From Confluentibacter sediminis (GTDB lineage: Bacteria; Bacteroidota; Bacteroidia; Flavobacteriales; Flavobacteriaceae): a stretch of DNA of 64,000 bases. The position numbers and the translations under genes were made by a program. Positions 52,784 through 61,556 of the stretch are shown piece by piece; positions within the stretch are counted from its first letter, which is position 1, and each line of letters starts with the position of its first letter. The stretch covers positions 62,001-126,000 of the forward strand of contig NZ_QKPO01000005.1 in the NCBI RefSeq assembly GCF_003258355.1, in the 5' to 3' direction. Under the pieces are notes generated by a model, which saw only the letters and a list, made by a program, of their open reading frames with translations, made no database searches and was not told where the DNA came from.

Positions 52784-52885
52784 ATGGAAAAGAAAAGCAA
52801 ATTCATAAATGCACTCTTTATAACTTCTTTGATTGTCTTGGTAATTGCTATAATCACAATTAATATTGTGGTTAATTTTTTCTAA
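52784..52885 (+). CDS. Candidate 33-residue membrane peptide
   Basis: An ATG at 52784 opens 33 codons: a charged start (MEKKSKF), then a hydrophobic helix of about 20 residues (LFITSLIVLVIAIITIN), ending VVNFF. It fits a single-pass membrane micropeptide. It is preceded by tandem unit 2 and followed by a terminator-type hairpin, which supports a transcribed unit. Expression is unproven. Confidence 0.45.
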   Translation: MEKKSKFINALFITSLIVLVIAIITINIVVNFF

Positions 52886-52917
52886 TTTTAATTAGTCACT
52901 AAAACTGTTTTAAATCA

Positions 52918-52953
52918 AAAGTGCGACCTTTCTCAAGTCGCACTTTCTTTTTT
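52918..52953. terminator. Bidirectional terminator before sdhB
   Basis: AAAGTGCGAC and GTCGCACTTT form a 10-bp stem around a 9-base loop, followed by CTTTTTT on the plus strand and by a short T stretch on the minus strand. It lies between the 33-residue ORF (plus) and the end of sdhB (minus). Confidence 0.85.
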
Positions 52954-52980
52954 ATATACTGAATTAAATATTTTATTATC

Positions 52981-53721
52981 TTAAATAGAAGCTTTCATTA
53001 ATTCCCTGTTCATTCTAGCAATGTTATCCAAAGAAATACCTTTAGGGCATTCAATTTCGCATGCACCTGTATTTGTACAATTTCCAAAGCCTTCTAAATC
53101 CATTTGCGCTACCATGTTACGCACACGATCGGCAGCCTCTATTTGTCCTTGTGGCAATAAAGCATATTGAGATACTTTCGCTCCAACAAATAACATCGCA
53201 CTAGAGTTTTTACACGTTGCAACACAAGCACCACAACCAATACAAGTTGCAGCATCCATGGCTTCATCGGCAGCATGTTTAGAAATTGGAATAGAGTTAG
53301 CGTCTTGAGTATTTCCTGAAGTATTTACAGAAATATACCCCCCAGCTTGTTGAATACGCTCAAAAGCAGTTCTATCAACCACCAAATCCTTTAATACTGG
53401 AAAAGCTGATGCTCTAAACGGTTCGATAGTTATGGTATCACCATCTTTGAACATACGCATGTGTAATTGACAAGTTGTTACGCCCCTATCTGGCCCATGA
53501 GCTTCACCATTTATATACATGGAACACATACCACAAATACCTTCACGACAATCATGATCGAAAGCAACTGGGTCTTCTCCAGAATTCACTAGCTGTTCAT
53601 TCAAAACATCCATCATTTCTAAAAAAGACATATGCTCGGAAATATCAGTAACTTTATAATCCACCATTTGACCCTTTGCATTTGAGTCTTTTTGTCTCCA
53701 AATTTTAAGTGTTAAATTCAT
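52981..53721 (-). CDS. sdhB: Succinate dehydrogenase / fumarate reductase iron-sulfur subunit
   Basis: A 246-residue protein from the ATG at 53721 ([12 protein letters not shown], the family start). An in-frame ATG at 53748 lies inside an intergenic repeat and is less likely. It has the [2Fe-2S] domain ([19 protein letters not shown]), the [4Fe-4S] motif [11 protein letters not shown] and a third set ([12 protein letters not shown]). It carries electrons from SdhA to the haem/quinone subunit SdhC. It is last in sdhCAB; an imperfect inverted repeat separates it from sdhA. Confidence 0.96.
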   Translation of the reverse strand: MNLTLKIWRQKDSNAKGQMVDYKVTDISEHMSFLEMMDVLNEQLVNSGEDPVAFDHDCREGICGMCSMYINGEAHGPDRGVTTCQLHMRMFKDGDTITIEPFRASAFPVLKDLVVDRTAFERIQQAGGYISVNTSGNTQDANSIPISKHAADEAMDAATCIGCGACVATCKNSSAMLFVGAKVSQYALLPQGQIEAADRVRNMVAQMDLEGFGNCTNTGACEIECPKGISLDNIARMNRELMKASI

Positions 53722-53727
53722 ATTCTT

Positions 53728-53808
53728 TAGTTGTTGGTTGTTGGTCATTGGCTGCTAGCTGTTCGATATGTTTAAAACCATCAACTACCAACCACAAACC
53801 AGCAACTA
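53728..53808. repeat. Imperfect inverted repeat between sdhA and sdhB
   Basis: The left arm (about 53728-53755, TAGTTGTTGGTTGTTGGTCA onward) and the right arm (about 53779-53808, containing CTACCAACCACAAACCAGC) are complementary with a few mismatches, around a ~20-base centre. Similar TTGTTGGTTG-type intergenic repeats are common in Flavobacteriia. The right arm includes the TAG stop of sdhA. It may act as an RNA stabilizer or attenuator between the two genes. Confidence 0.65.
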
Positions 53809-55818
53809 TTTATAACTACGTTGTTTTAGTTCAATATCTTTAAACTCTAATTGTTCTTTATGTAAAACGGCCGCAGCGGGTTCGCCTTTATATTCCCATG
53901 CAGCTACATAAGCATAATCTTTATCGTTACGCTTAGCTTCACCTTTTTGCTCGCCATCAAGTTCTACTGATTCTTCTCTAAAATGCCCCCCACAGGATTC
54001 ATTTCTATGCAAGGCGTCTTTAGCAAACAACTCACCTAGCTCAAGAAAATCTGCTACACGTCCAGCTTTTTCTAATTCAGGGTTCATTTCATATAGATTT
54101 CCAGGCACTTTTACATTCTTCCAAAAATCTTCTCGAAGTTCTTTAATTTCGGCCATCGCTTCAATAAGTCCTTTCTCATTCCTAGACATCCCTACTTTAT
54201 CCCACATAATTTTACCTAATTTCTTATGGTAGTAATCTACAGAATGTTCACCTTTATTGTTTATAAAGAAATGTAGTCGTTCCTTAACATCTTTTTCAGC
54301 CTCATCGAATTCCGGTGTGTTTGTAGGTATTTTTCCTGTTCTAATTTCATTAGATAAATAATCGCCTATGGTATACGGTAATACAAAATACCCATCTGCT
54401 AACCCTTGCATTAAAGCAGAAGCTCCTAATCTATTAGCTCCATGTTCAGAAAAGTTTGCCTCACCAATACAATATAGACCATCAACGGTAGTCATTAAGT
54501 TATAGTCAACCCAAATACCGCCCATTGTGTAATGTGTTGCAGGATATATCATCATAGGTGTTTTGTATGGATTTTCATCTACAATTTTCTCATACATCTG
54601 AAATAAGTTTCCATATTTCTCTTCTACAATGCCCTTCCCTAAGTCATAAATTTTTTCTTTGGAAGGATTTTCTAAATTATGGATTTTTGCTTGTGTTTTT
54701 CCGTAGCGTTCAATAGCTGAAGCAAAATCTAAATACACAGCTTCTCCCGTTGCGTTCACACCAAAGCCAGCATCACAACGTTCTTTAGCTGCTCTTGAAG
54801 CCACATCACGAGGAACAAGATTACCAAAAGCAGGATATCTTCTTTCCAAGAAATAATCCCTGTTCTCTTCAGGAATATCCGTTGGTTTCATTTTTCTTTG
54901 TTGAAGTGCTTTAGCATCTTCAATGTTTTTTGGTACCCAAATACGCCCATCATTACGTAACGATTCAGACATCAAAGTTAATTTAGATTGATAATCTCCG
55001 GAACGCGGAATACAAGTTGGATGAATTTGTGTAAAACAAGGATTTGCGAAATACGCACCTTTTTTATGAATTTTCCAAGCTGCAGTGGCATTACTCCCCA
55101 TCGCATTGGTAGATAAATAGTATACATTACCATAACCCCCAGAAGCAATAACAACAGCATGGGCTGAATGACGCTCGATTTCACCAGTAATTAAATTACG
55201 GGCAATAATACCTCTAGCTTTACCATTAACTTTAACAACATCAAGCATTTCATGACGGTTAAACATCTCTATTTTACCGCGAGCAATTTGTCTATTCATG
55301 GCTGAATAAGCACCCAATAATAATTGTTGACCTGTTTGACCTTTAGCATAAAAAGTTCTGGAAACCAATACCCCTCCAAACGAACGGTTATCTAATAGTC
55401 CGCCATAATCACGAGCAAAAGGAACTCCTTGAGCCACACATTGATCTATAATATTTGCAGACACCTCAGCCAAACGATATACGTTAGCTTCACGGGAACG
55501 GTAATCGCCACCTTTTACGGTATCATAAAACAATCTGTATGTAGAATCACCATCACCCATGTAGTTTTTAGCAGCATTGATACCCCCTTGTGCAGCGATA
55601 GAGTGTGCACGACGTGGAGAATCTTGATAAGCAAATGCTTTTACATTGTATCCTAATTCTGCTAAAGTTGCTGCTGCAGAACCACCCGCAAGACCTGTTC
55701 CAACAACAATAATATCTATATGGCGCTTATTTGCAGGATTAACTAAGTTGATATGATCTTTATAATTTGTCCATTTATCTTTAATTGGACCTTCTGGTAT
55801 TTTCGAATTTAAAGCCAT
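53806..55818 (-). CDS. sdhA: Succinate dehydrogenase / fumarate reductase flavoprotein subunit
   Basis: A 670-residue catalytic subunit oxidizing succinate to fumarate. The FAD-binding Rossmann motif is [19 protein letters not shown] (about 37-55). The His for covalent FAD is in [11 protein letters not shown]. Active-site residues are in HPTCIPRSG and [13 protein letters not shown] long C-terminal helical part ([18 protein letters not shown]) is usual for the Bacteroidota-type enzyme. It is 13 bp after sdhC. Confidence 0.97.
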   Translation of the reverse strand: MALNSKIPEGPIKDKWTNYKDHINLVNPANKRHIDIIVVGTGLAGGSAAATLAELGYNVKAFAYQDSPRRAHSIAAQGGINAAKNYMGDGDSTYRLFYDTVKGGDYRSREANVYRLAEVSANIIDQCVAQGVPFARDYGGLLDNRSFGGVLVSRTFYAKGQTGQQLLLGAYSAMNRQIARGKIEMFNRHEMLDVVKVNGKARGIIARNLITGEIERHSAHAVVIASGGYGNVYYLSTNAMGSNATAAWKIHKKGAYFANPCFTQIHPTCIPRSGDYQSKLTLMSESLRNDGRIWVPKNIEDAKALQQRKMKPTDIPEENRDYFLERRYPAFGNLVPRDVASRAAKERCDAGFGVNATGEAVYLDFASAIERYGKTQAKIHNLENPSKEKIYDLGKGIVEEKYGNLFQMYEKIVDENPYKTPMMIYPATHYTMGGIWVDYNLMTTVDGLYCIGEANFSEHGANRLGASALMQGLADGYFVLPYTIGDYLSNEIRTGKIPTNTPEFDEAEKDVKERLHFFINNKGEHSVDYYHKKLGKIMWDKVGMSRNEKGLIEAMAEIKELREDFWKNVKVPGNLYEMNPELEKAGRVADFLELGELFAKDALHRNESCGGHFREESVELDGEQKGEAKRNDKDYAYVAAWEYKGEPAAAVLHKEQLEFKDIELKQRSYK

Positions 55819-55831
55819 GATATCTTTAAGA

Positions 55832-56491
55832 TTAATGGTTAAAATGGTGATATAAAGCTATGAATATAAATCCTAATGGAATTAAAATTGAATATGCTTT
55901 ACCTATATTTTGTAACGTTTTTTTTCTGCTAGCAGTAGCCCCTAATGATTGGAATGCCGATGTAAACCCGTGTGCTAAATGCAGCCCTAATAAGACAAAT
56001 GCTATCACATATGCCGCTACTCTCCAAATAGGCACAAATTTTTCTTGTAATTCATGAAAATACCGAGTTGGGTCTTCAGGATGCATTGCAATGTATTTTA
56101 CATTAATTTCATGAATCCAAAAATCAGCAAAATGTAAAACTAAAAAAGCTAAAATAACCAATCCACTATAAATCATATTCCTACTCATCCAAGTGGAATT
56201 GGCAGCACCATTATTACTAACATAGCTTACATTTCTGGCTTTCCTATTTTTAATTTCGAGTACAAACCCCATAACAAAATGGAATATGACTCCAAAAATT
56301 AAAATGGGTTGCATAATAAACTGAACCAGCCAATTTGTTCCCATAAAATGTGATGCTGCATTAAATGTGTCTTCACTAAATACAGATAATAAATTTACAG
56401 AAACATGCATTAATAAAAATATCATAAGAAAAAAAGCCGAAAGTGCCATGGCTACCTTTCTTCCAATTGAAGATTTAAAAAATCCGCTCAT
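55832..56491 (-). CDS. sdhC: Succinate dehydrogenase cytochrome b subunit
   Basis: A 219-residue membrane subunit from the ATG at 56491 ([18 protein letters not shown], the family start); an ATG nine codons upstream is rejected. About five helices, with His residues in [29 protein letters not shown] and [10 protein letters not shown] suited to bind two haem b. This single-subunit, diheme anchor type is normal in Bacteroidota, which have no separate SdhD. It is first in the sdhCAB operon with a good promoter 27 bp upstream. Confidence 0.95.
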   Translation of the reverse strand: MSGFFKSSIGRKVAMALSAFFLMIFLLMHVSVNLLSVFSEDTFNAASHFMGTNWLVQFIMQPILIFGVIFHFVMGFVLEIKNRKARNVSYVSNNGAANSTWMSRNMIYSGLVILAFLVLHFADFWIHEINVKYIAMHPEDPTRYFHELQEKFVPIWRVAAYVIAFVLLGLHLAHGFTSAFQSLGATASRKKTLQNIGKAYSILIPLGFIFIALYHHFNH

Positions 56492-56517
56492 TATTTTGAA
56501 GTTATTTGATAAGAACA

Positions 56518-56548
56518 CAAAGGTAAGCTAGGTTAAGGTTTTAGACAA
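56518..56548 (-). promoter_or_regulatory. Promoter of the sdhCAB operon
   Basis: On the minus strand, TTG (56546-56548) is followed by 20 bp and then TACCTTTG (56518-56525), matching the Bacteroidota -33/-7 pattern. It lies about 27 bp upstream of the sdhC start. Confidence 0.7.
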
Positions 56549-56680
56549 CAAACATTTGTCATGTTTTTGTTATTTAGAATGATTTTAAATGATTTTTCAT
56601 GTTAAACACAAAACATTATTTATCTTAAAATACCACTAGTCTATTTGTTTTTTATAATTTTATGGTATCAAAAAAATACC

Positions 56681-57973
56681 ATGAAATACAATCTTATAAA
56701 TAATTTACTATTCATAAAAAATCGTAAAAATTTCACAGCTAAAATGAAACCAAATAGTTTGGCTGTTTTTAATTCTAATGATATTTATCCCATAAGCGCT
56801 GATAGCACCTTGCCTTTTGAGCAACATAGAGATATTTTCTATTTGTGTGGTGTAGACCAGGAAGAGAGTATTTTGGTCTTGTTCCCAGATTGTCCCAAAG
56901 AACAACATCGAGAAATTTTATTTCTAAAAGAAACCAATGAACACATCGCTATTTGGGAAGGCGAAAAACTAACTAAAGAAAAAGCATTGGAAACTAGTGG
57001 CATAAAAACCGTTTATTGGCTACAAGATTTGGAAAAGGTGTTTCGTGAACTTATGTCACAATGTGAAACTGTTTATATAAACACAAACGAACATTATAGA
57101 ACTTCCGTTGAAACAGAAACCAGAGAAGACCGTTTTACTAAATGGCTTAAAAACAAATATCCTGCACATTCGGTAGCGAAAAGTAATCCTATTTTACAAA
57201 GATTACGTTCTGTAAAAGACACTATTGAAATTGACTTGATTCAACAGGCATGTAATATTACTGAAAAAGGATTTCGTCGTATTTTAAATTTTGTAAAACC
57301 CAATGTTTGGGAATATGAAGTTGAAGCAGAATTTATTCATGAATTCATAAAAAATCGTTCAAAAAAGTTTGCTTACACCCCTATAATTGCATCAGGCAAC
57401 AATGCTAACGTATTACATTATATTGAAAACAATAAGCAGTGTAAAGCGGGCGATTTATTATTATTAGATGTCGCTGCAGAATATGCCAACTATTCTAGTG
57501 ATATGACAAGAACCATTCCTATTTCAGGAAAATTCACAGCTAGACAAAAAGATGTTTATAATGCTGTAAACCGAGTAAAAAAAGACGCTACAAACATGTT
57601 GACTCCAGGCACTTTATGGGCAGATTATCATGTTGAGGTTGGCAAACTTATAACTTCTGAATTATTGGGATTAGGATTGCTCGATAAAGCAGATGTTCAA
57701 AATGAAAATCCTGAATGGCCTGCCTATAAAAAATACTTTATGCATGGCACGTCGCATCATATGGGTTTAGATACCCACGATTATGGTATTTTAACCGAAC
57801 CTATGCAAGCCAATATGGTATTTACTGTAGAACCAGCTATTTATATTCCTGCTGAAGGATTTGGTATTCGTCTTGAAGACAATGTTGTTATTCAAGAAAA
57901 AGGAGCTCCATTTAATTTGATGAAAAACATCCCGATTGAAGCTGAAGAGATTGAAGATTTGATGCATTCATAA
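56681..57973 (+). CDS. Aminopeptidase P family (M24) metallopeptidase
   Basis: A 430-residue protein from the ATG at 56681; an upstream in-frame TTG is rejected. The N-terminal creatinase-like domain (about 30-165) precedes the pita-bread catalytic domain. Metal ligands are in LLLDVAAEYANYSSDMTRTI (two Asp), MHGTSHHMGLDTHD (His), VEPAIYIPAEGFGIRLEDN (two Glu). It should remove N-terminal residues before proline. It is a single gene that converges on lysC across a hairpin. Confidence 0.94.
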   Translation: MKYNLINNLLFIKNRKNFTAKMKPNSLAVFNSNDIYPISADSTLPFEQHRDIFYLCGVDQEESILVLFPDCPKEQHREILFLKETNEHIAIWEGEKLTKEKALETSGIKTVYWLQDLEKVFRELMSQCETVYINTNEHYRTSVETETREDRFTKWLKNKYPAHSVAKSNPILQRLRSVKDTIEIDLIQQACNITEKGFRRILNFVKPNVWEYEVEAEFIHEFIKNRSKKFAYTPIIASGNNANVLHYIENNKQCKAGDLLLLDVAAEYANYSSDMTRTIPISGKFTARQKDVYNAVNRVKKDATNMLTPGTLWADYHVEVGKLITSELLGLGLLDKADVQNENPEWPAYKKYFMHGTSHHMGLDTHDYGILTEPMQANMVFTVEPAIYIPAEGFGIRLEDNVVIQEKGAPFNLMKNIPIEAEEIEDLMHS

Positions 57974-57980
57974 AAAGAAA

Positions 57981-58009
57981 GAAGGATTGTTTGGTTAGAA
58001 CAATCCTTC
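57981..58009 (-). terminator. Terminator between the aminopeptidase gene and lysC
   Basis: GAAGGATTGTT and AACAATCCTTC pair perfectly over 11 bp around a 7-base loop. On the minus strand it is followed by TTTCTTTTTA, so it is best read as the end of lysC; the plus side has no T-run. Confidence 0.75.
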
Positions 58010-58038
58010 ATAGCTAATTTACTAAATTGAAGTGTAAT

Positions 58039-59361
58039 TTATAGAGTGACTAATTCAAATAAATAATCGTTTAGTTTACTTAGCGTATTGATTTTATCTT
58101 TTGAATGAACTAATAAGGAAATATTATTATTACTTCCTCCATAAGAAATCATTCTTATTTTTACGTCTTGAAGTATTTGAAACATTTTATAGGTATCTTC
58201 ATGTTTAACAATAGAATGTCCTACTAAGCATATAATGCTTTGGTCTTTATCTACTTCTATGGAAGCAAATTTTTCTAATTCTCCAATAATTTCATTTAAA
58301 TTTTTATCATCATCAATAGTTAACGAAACAGCAACTTCTGAGGTTGTAATCATATCAATAGATGTTTCATAAACTTCAAAAATTTCAAATACTTTTCTTA
58401 AAAAGCCATGAGCCTGAAGCATTCTGCCAGACTTAATTTTTATAGCAGTAATATTATCTTTAGCGGCAATAGCTTTAATACCATTTTCGGTTGTATTGCT
58501 TGAAATCAATGTGCCGTAAGCATCGGGATTCATGGTGTTTTTAAGTCGCACTGGAATATTGTCTTCCCTAACAGGCGTTACAGTTTGAGGATGTAATATT
58601 TTTGCTCCAAAATAGGCTAATTCGGCCGCCTCATCAAATGATAGATTTGAAATTGGTCGCGTATTTTCAACGTACCTTGGGTCATTATTATGCATTCCAT
58701 CTATATCAGTCCAAATTTGAACTTCCTCAGCTTTTAAAACAGCTCCAATAATAGTTGCAGAATAATCACTTCCTCCTCTTTGTAAATTTGAAATATCACC
58801 ATTATCATCTAAACAAATAAATCCTTGAGTGATATAAATTTGTGCTTCTGGAACACCATTTATAACGGCGGCTATTTTCTTTTTAATATATGTTAAGTCT
58901 GGATCCTTAAACTTATCAATTCGCATAAAATCCAAAGCTGGTAATAATGCCGAGCTAACGCCTTCTTGCTGTAAATAGCAATTAAACATAAACGTAGAAA
59001 GCAATTCTCCTTGAGCAAGAATGGCATTTTCCAAAACTTTGGAAAACTTTTTATAAGTACATTCAACCAAAAAATTAAAAACACTTGATATATACTCTTT
59101 TGTCTCTTTATTTAAGGATTGATTCGTAAGAAGTCCATCAACCACACTAGAATAATTTCCATGTAATTTATTAATCGTATCTATTGCCTTATTTGGTTCT
59201 TTACTTTCTATATCTTTCGCAATTGCAACCAATGTATTAGTAGTACCAGACATAGCCGACAACACAACCACTTTTTGTTCACCATCATTGATGATGTTTT
59301 TTACGTTTTTTATATTTTCAATAGAACCAACTGAAGTCCCGCCAAATTTTAATACTTCCAT
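58039..59361 (-). CDS. lysC: Aspartate kinase (monofunctional, with ACT domains)
   Basis: A 440-residue enzyme from the ATG at 59361, giving MEVLKFGGTSVGS; the in-frame ATG nine codons earlier is rejected. It phosphorylates aspartate, the first step to Lys, Thr, Met and diaminopimelate. The kinase domain has KFGGTSVGS, RGGSDYSATIIGA and WTDIDGMHNNDPR. Two ACT domains (about 295-440) have ITAIKIKSGRMLQAHGFLRK and IICLVGHS. It is divergent from an ACT-domain-like protein, with a palindrome in the shared gap. Confidence 0.95.
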   Translation of the reverse strand: MEVLKFGGTSVGSIENIKNVKNIINDGEQKVVVLSAMSGTTNTLVAIAKDIESKEPNKAIDTINKLHGNYSSVVDGLLTNQSLNKETKEYISSVFNFLVECTYKKFSKVLENAILAQGELLSTFMFNCYLQQEGVSSALLPALDFMRIDKFKDPDLTYIKKKIAAVINGVPEAQIYITQGFICLDDNGDISNLQRGGSDYSATIIGAVLKAEEVQIWTDIDGMHNNDPRYVENTRPISNLSFDEAAELAYFGAKILHPQTVTPVREDNIPVRLKNTMNPDAYGTLISSNTTENGIKAIAAKDNITAIKIKSGRMLQAHGFLRKVFEIFEVYETSIDMITTSEVAVSLTIDDDKNLNEIIGELEKFASIEVDKDQSIICLVGHSIVKHEDTYKMFQILQDVKIRMISYGGSNNNISLLVHSKDKINTLSKLNDYLFELVTL

Positions 59362-59406
59362 CCTTATATTTAAAGAAATAAGGCACAAAACTATACTTCC
59401 ATTTCC

Positions 59407-59439
59407 AATAAACTATATTTTTATAAAAAATAGTTTATT
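59407..59439. promoter_or_regulatory. Palindrome between lysC and the ACT-like protein gene
   Basis: AATAAACTAT (59407-59416) and ATAGTTTATT (59430-59439) form perfect 10-base arms around a 13-base AT-rich centre that is itself nearly symmetric. It lies in the divergent promoter region. Symmetric arms with that spacing fit a dimeric DNA-binding protein; the ACT-like protein next door is a candidate. Confidence 0.5.
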
Positions 59440-59465
59440 TTAGCACAAATTGTTAAATAGTTAAC

Positions 59466-60122
59466 ATGAAGACCGTATCTAACTGTGTTGAAGACATTTT
59501 AATAACACAACCCTACCTAGAAGAAGCCCTCTCTAGAAACATTATAAACTTTAGTGCACTGGCTATCGAACTTACAGAGCCCATAAGTACTATGTTGAAA
59601 AAAGATGTGAAACCGGGAGCCATTATGATGGCTTTAAGAAGATACAATCCACCCACCGCGTTGAGCAATTCTGTGAAAATGAAAAAATACATGCAGAATT
59701 TAGGTGATATAACCGTTAGATCTAATTTAACAGATTTTACAATAAAGAATTCTGAAACTATTATTGATAATCATGCTAAAATTTTAAATCGTATAAATCA
59801 AGAATCCAAATTGTTTTACACGTTTACCAGAGGCATTCACGAAAGTAACTTTATTATTTCCAGTAGTTTAAAAGAGTTCATCAAAGAAAATTTAAAAAAC
59901 GAAACCTTTTTGGCTTCTCAAGATGGTTTGTCTGCTATTAGCATTAATTTACCTCAAGATAATTCTAAAATTTCGGGATTATATTATCACTTTTTTAAAC
60001 GATTGGCATGGGAAGGGATTGTTTTATATGAAGTTATCTCAACTACTAATGAGTTTACTATTTTAGTTGAAGATGAGTTTGTAGATAAAGCATTTGCCGC
60101 TATTAAGAAATTAAAGAATTAA
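59466..60122 (+). CDS. Protein with ACT-like C-terminal domain, possible regulator of lysC
   Basis: A 218-residue protein. The N-terminal half (1-95) is helical with a winged-helix-like look (YLEEALSRNIINFSALAIEL). The C-terminal ~75 residues (FLASQDGLSAISINLPQ to AFAAIKKLKN) follow the ACT pattern of amino-acid-binding regulatory domains. It is divergent from aspartate kinase, across a palindrome. I infer an amino-acid-responsive regulator. A DNA-binding role is not shown. It is 1 bp upstream of the alpha/beta hydrolase start, so the two are co-transcribed. Confidence 0.6.
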   Translation: MKTVSNCVEDILITQPYLEEALSRNIINFSALAIELTEPISTMLKKDVKPGAIMMALRRYNPPTALSNSVKMKKYMQNLGDITVRSNLTDFTIKNSETIIDNHAKILNRINQESKLFYTFTRGIHESNFIISSSLKEFIKENLKNETFLASQDGLSAISINLPQDNSKISGLYYHFFKRLAWEGIVLYEVISTTNEFTILVEDEFVDKAFAAIKKLKN

Positions 60123-60123
60123 A

Positions 60124-60900
60124 ATGGTATTAGAATATAAAGGCATTGATCTTTTTTATACAGATAATGGCAAAGGAGAAAGCATCGTATTGCTTCATGG
60201 TTTTTTGGAGAACTCAACTATGTGGGATTATTTTATTCCAAAACTCTCCCAAAATAATAGAGTTATTTGTATAGACTTATTAGGACATGGAAAAACGGGA
60301 TGCTTGGGTTACATTCATACTATGGAACTTATGGCAGAAACGGTTAAAGCTGTTCTCAACCATTTGGGCATTGAAAAATCTATTTTTATTGGTCATTCCA
60401 TGGGAGGGTATGTATCTCTTGCACTTGCTGAAAAACACCCTGAAACTATCATTGGGTTATGTTTAATGAATTCAACAGCAATTGAAGATAGTGAAGAAAA
60501 AAAACTAAGTAGAGATAGAGCCATTGTTGCCGTAAAGCAAAACCATAAAACATTTATAAGACTCGCCATCGTTAACCTTTTCCGACCTAAAAATAGAATC
60601 ATTTATTCTGAAAAAATTAAATTATTAGTCAATGAAGCACTACAAACACCCTTACAAGGAATTGTTGCTGCATTGGAGGGCATGAAGATTAGAAAAAACA
60701 GAACATGTATTTTACATAACCATATGTTTAAAAAAATGATGATTATTGGTGAAAAAGATCCTGTTTTAGATTACGATTCACTTATTGAGCAAACTACCCC
60801 TGCAAATGTAAAAATCGTAGAATTTCCTGATGGACATATGAGTCATATTGAAAATACACATGATTTATTAAAAGAAATCATGTATTTCATCGAAAATTAA
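60124..60900 (+). CDS. Alpha/beta hydrolase
   Basis: A 258-residue alpha/beta hydrolase-fold enzyme. The oxyanion region is LLHGFLENSTMW (residues 23-34), the nucleophile elbow is GHSMGGYVSLAL with the catalytic Ser, the acid is expected in GEKDPVLDYD and the His in PDGHMSHIE. It resembles the family of small esterases, lipases and MhpC/MenH-like enzymes; the substrate is not predictable. It begins 1 bp after the ACT-like gene. Confidence 0.88.
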   Translation: MVLEYKGIDLFYTDNGKGESIVLLHGFLENSTMWDYFIPKLSQNNRVICIDLLGHGKTGCLGYIHTMELMAETVKAVLNHLGIEKSIFIGHSMGGYVSLALAEKHPETIIGLCLMNSTAIEDSEEKKLSRDRAIVAVKQNHKTFIRLAIVNLFRPKNRIIYSEKIKLLVNEALQTPLQGIVAALEGMKIRKNRTCILHNHMFKKMMIIGEKDPVLDYDSLIEQTTPANVKIVEFPDGHMSHIENTHDLLKEIMYFIEN

Positions 60901-60961
60901 TGACGTTTTGTCGTTTTTTTTGGATTTTTGTTTTACATTTAAAAAACCAAAAATTACAACC

Positions 60962-61231
60962 ATGCAAAAATCTACCCACAAATCAACCTTCATTCCAAAA
61001 ATATACTGCAATCTTTTTGGTCATGATTATGAAGTAAGTAAAAAAGTGACCTACTATGTCAAAGAATATACTTGTAGACATTGCCAAAAACAATTAACCA
61101 CAAACAGTAATGGTCTTTTAATAGAGCTTACTCCTAAGTTTAGAGAAATAAACGCTATTTTAGAACGCATTCATGCAAAAAGAACTATACGCTCACAGGA
61201 AAAAACGCTCGCTTCGTCGATTTATTCATAG
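60962..61231 (+). CDS. Small CxxC protein, tandem paralog 1
   Basis: An 89-residue protein from the ATG at 60962 (an in-frame ATG at 60908 would add an unconserved leader). It has CNLFGHDYEVS and TCRHCQKQLTTNSNGLL followed by LTPKFREINAILERIHAKR. Residues CNLFGHDY and CRHC make a likely zinc-binding site (three Cys and one His). The opening recalls DUF1660-type phage-like small proteins (CKLFGH). The gene 76 bp downstream is a clear paralog. Function is unknown. Confidence 0.7.
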   Translation: MQKSTHKSTFIPKIYCNLFGHDYEVSKKVTYYVKEYTCRHCQKQLTTNSNGLLIELTPKFREINAILERIHAKRTIRSQEKTLASSIYS

Positions 61232-61307
61232 CCTGCTTATGACTTTAAATTGATTTTTATACCTTTAAAAGGTCTCTATTTGAATTAATTTAAAGTATAA
61301 GAATCTT

Positions 61308-61556
61308 ATGAAACAAATCCAATGTAAAATGTTTGGTCATGATTATCATGTGACCAGAAATGTTACATATCATGTTAAAGAATATACCTGCAGTCGTTGC
61401 AAAAAACAATTAACCACAAATAGCAATGGTCATTTAACAGAACTTACACCTAAGTTTAAAGAAATAAATGATGTTTTAGAGCGTATACACTACAAACGCG
61501 ATAAAAAATCAAGAAGCAAAAAATCATATTCAAAGTTACTAGTCTTTAAACATTAA
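61308..61556 (+). CDS. Small CxxC protein, tandem paralog 2
   Basis: An 82-residue paralog of the preceding gene. It shares KMFGHDYHV (compare NLFGHDYEV), VTYHVKEYTCSRCKKQLTTN (compare VTYYVKEYTCRHCQKQLTTN) and LTPKFKEINDVLERIH. The predicted zinc ligands are conserved (Cys before GHDY, CSRC). The last 11 bp overlap the end of the convergent thiL gene. The conserved core across two copies supports a real protein domain. Confidence 0.7.
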   Translation: MKQIQCKMFGHDYHVTRNVTYHVKEYTCSRCKKQLTTNSNGHLTELTPKFKEINDVLERIHYKRDKKSRSKKSYSKLLVFKH

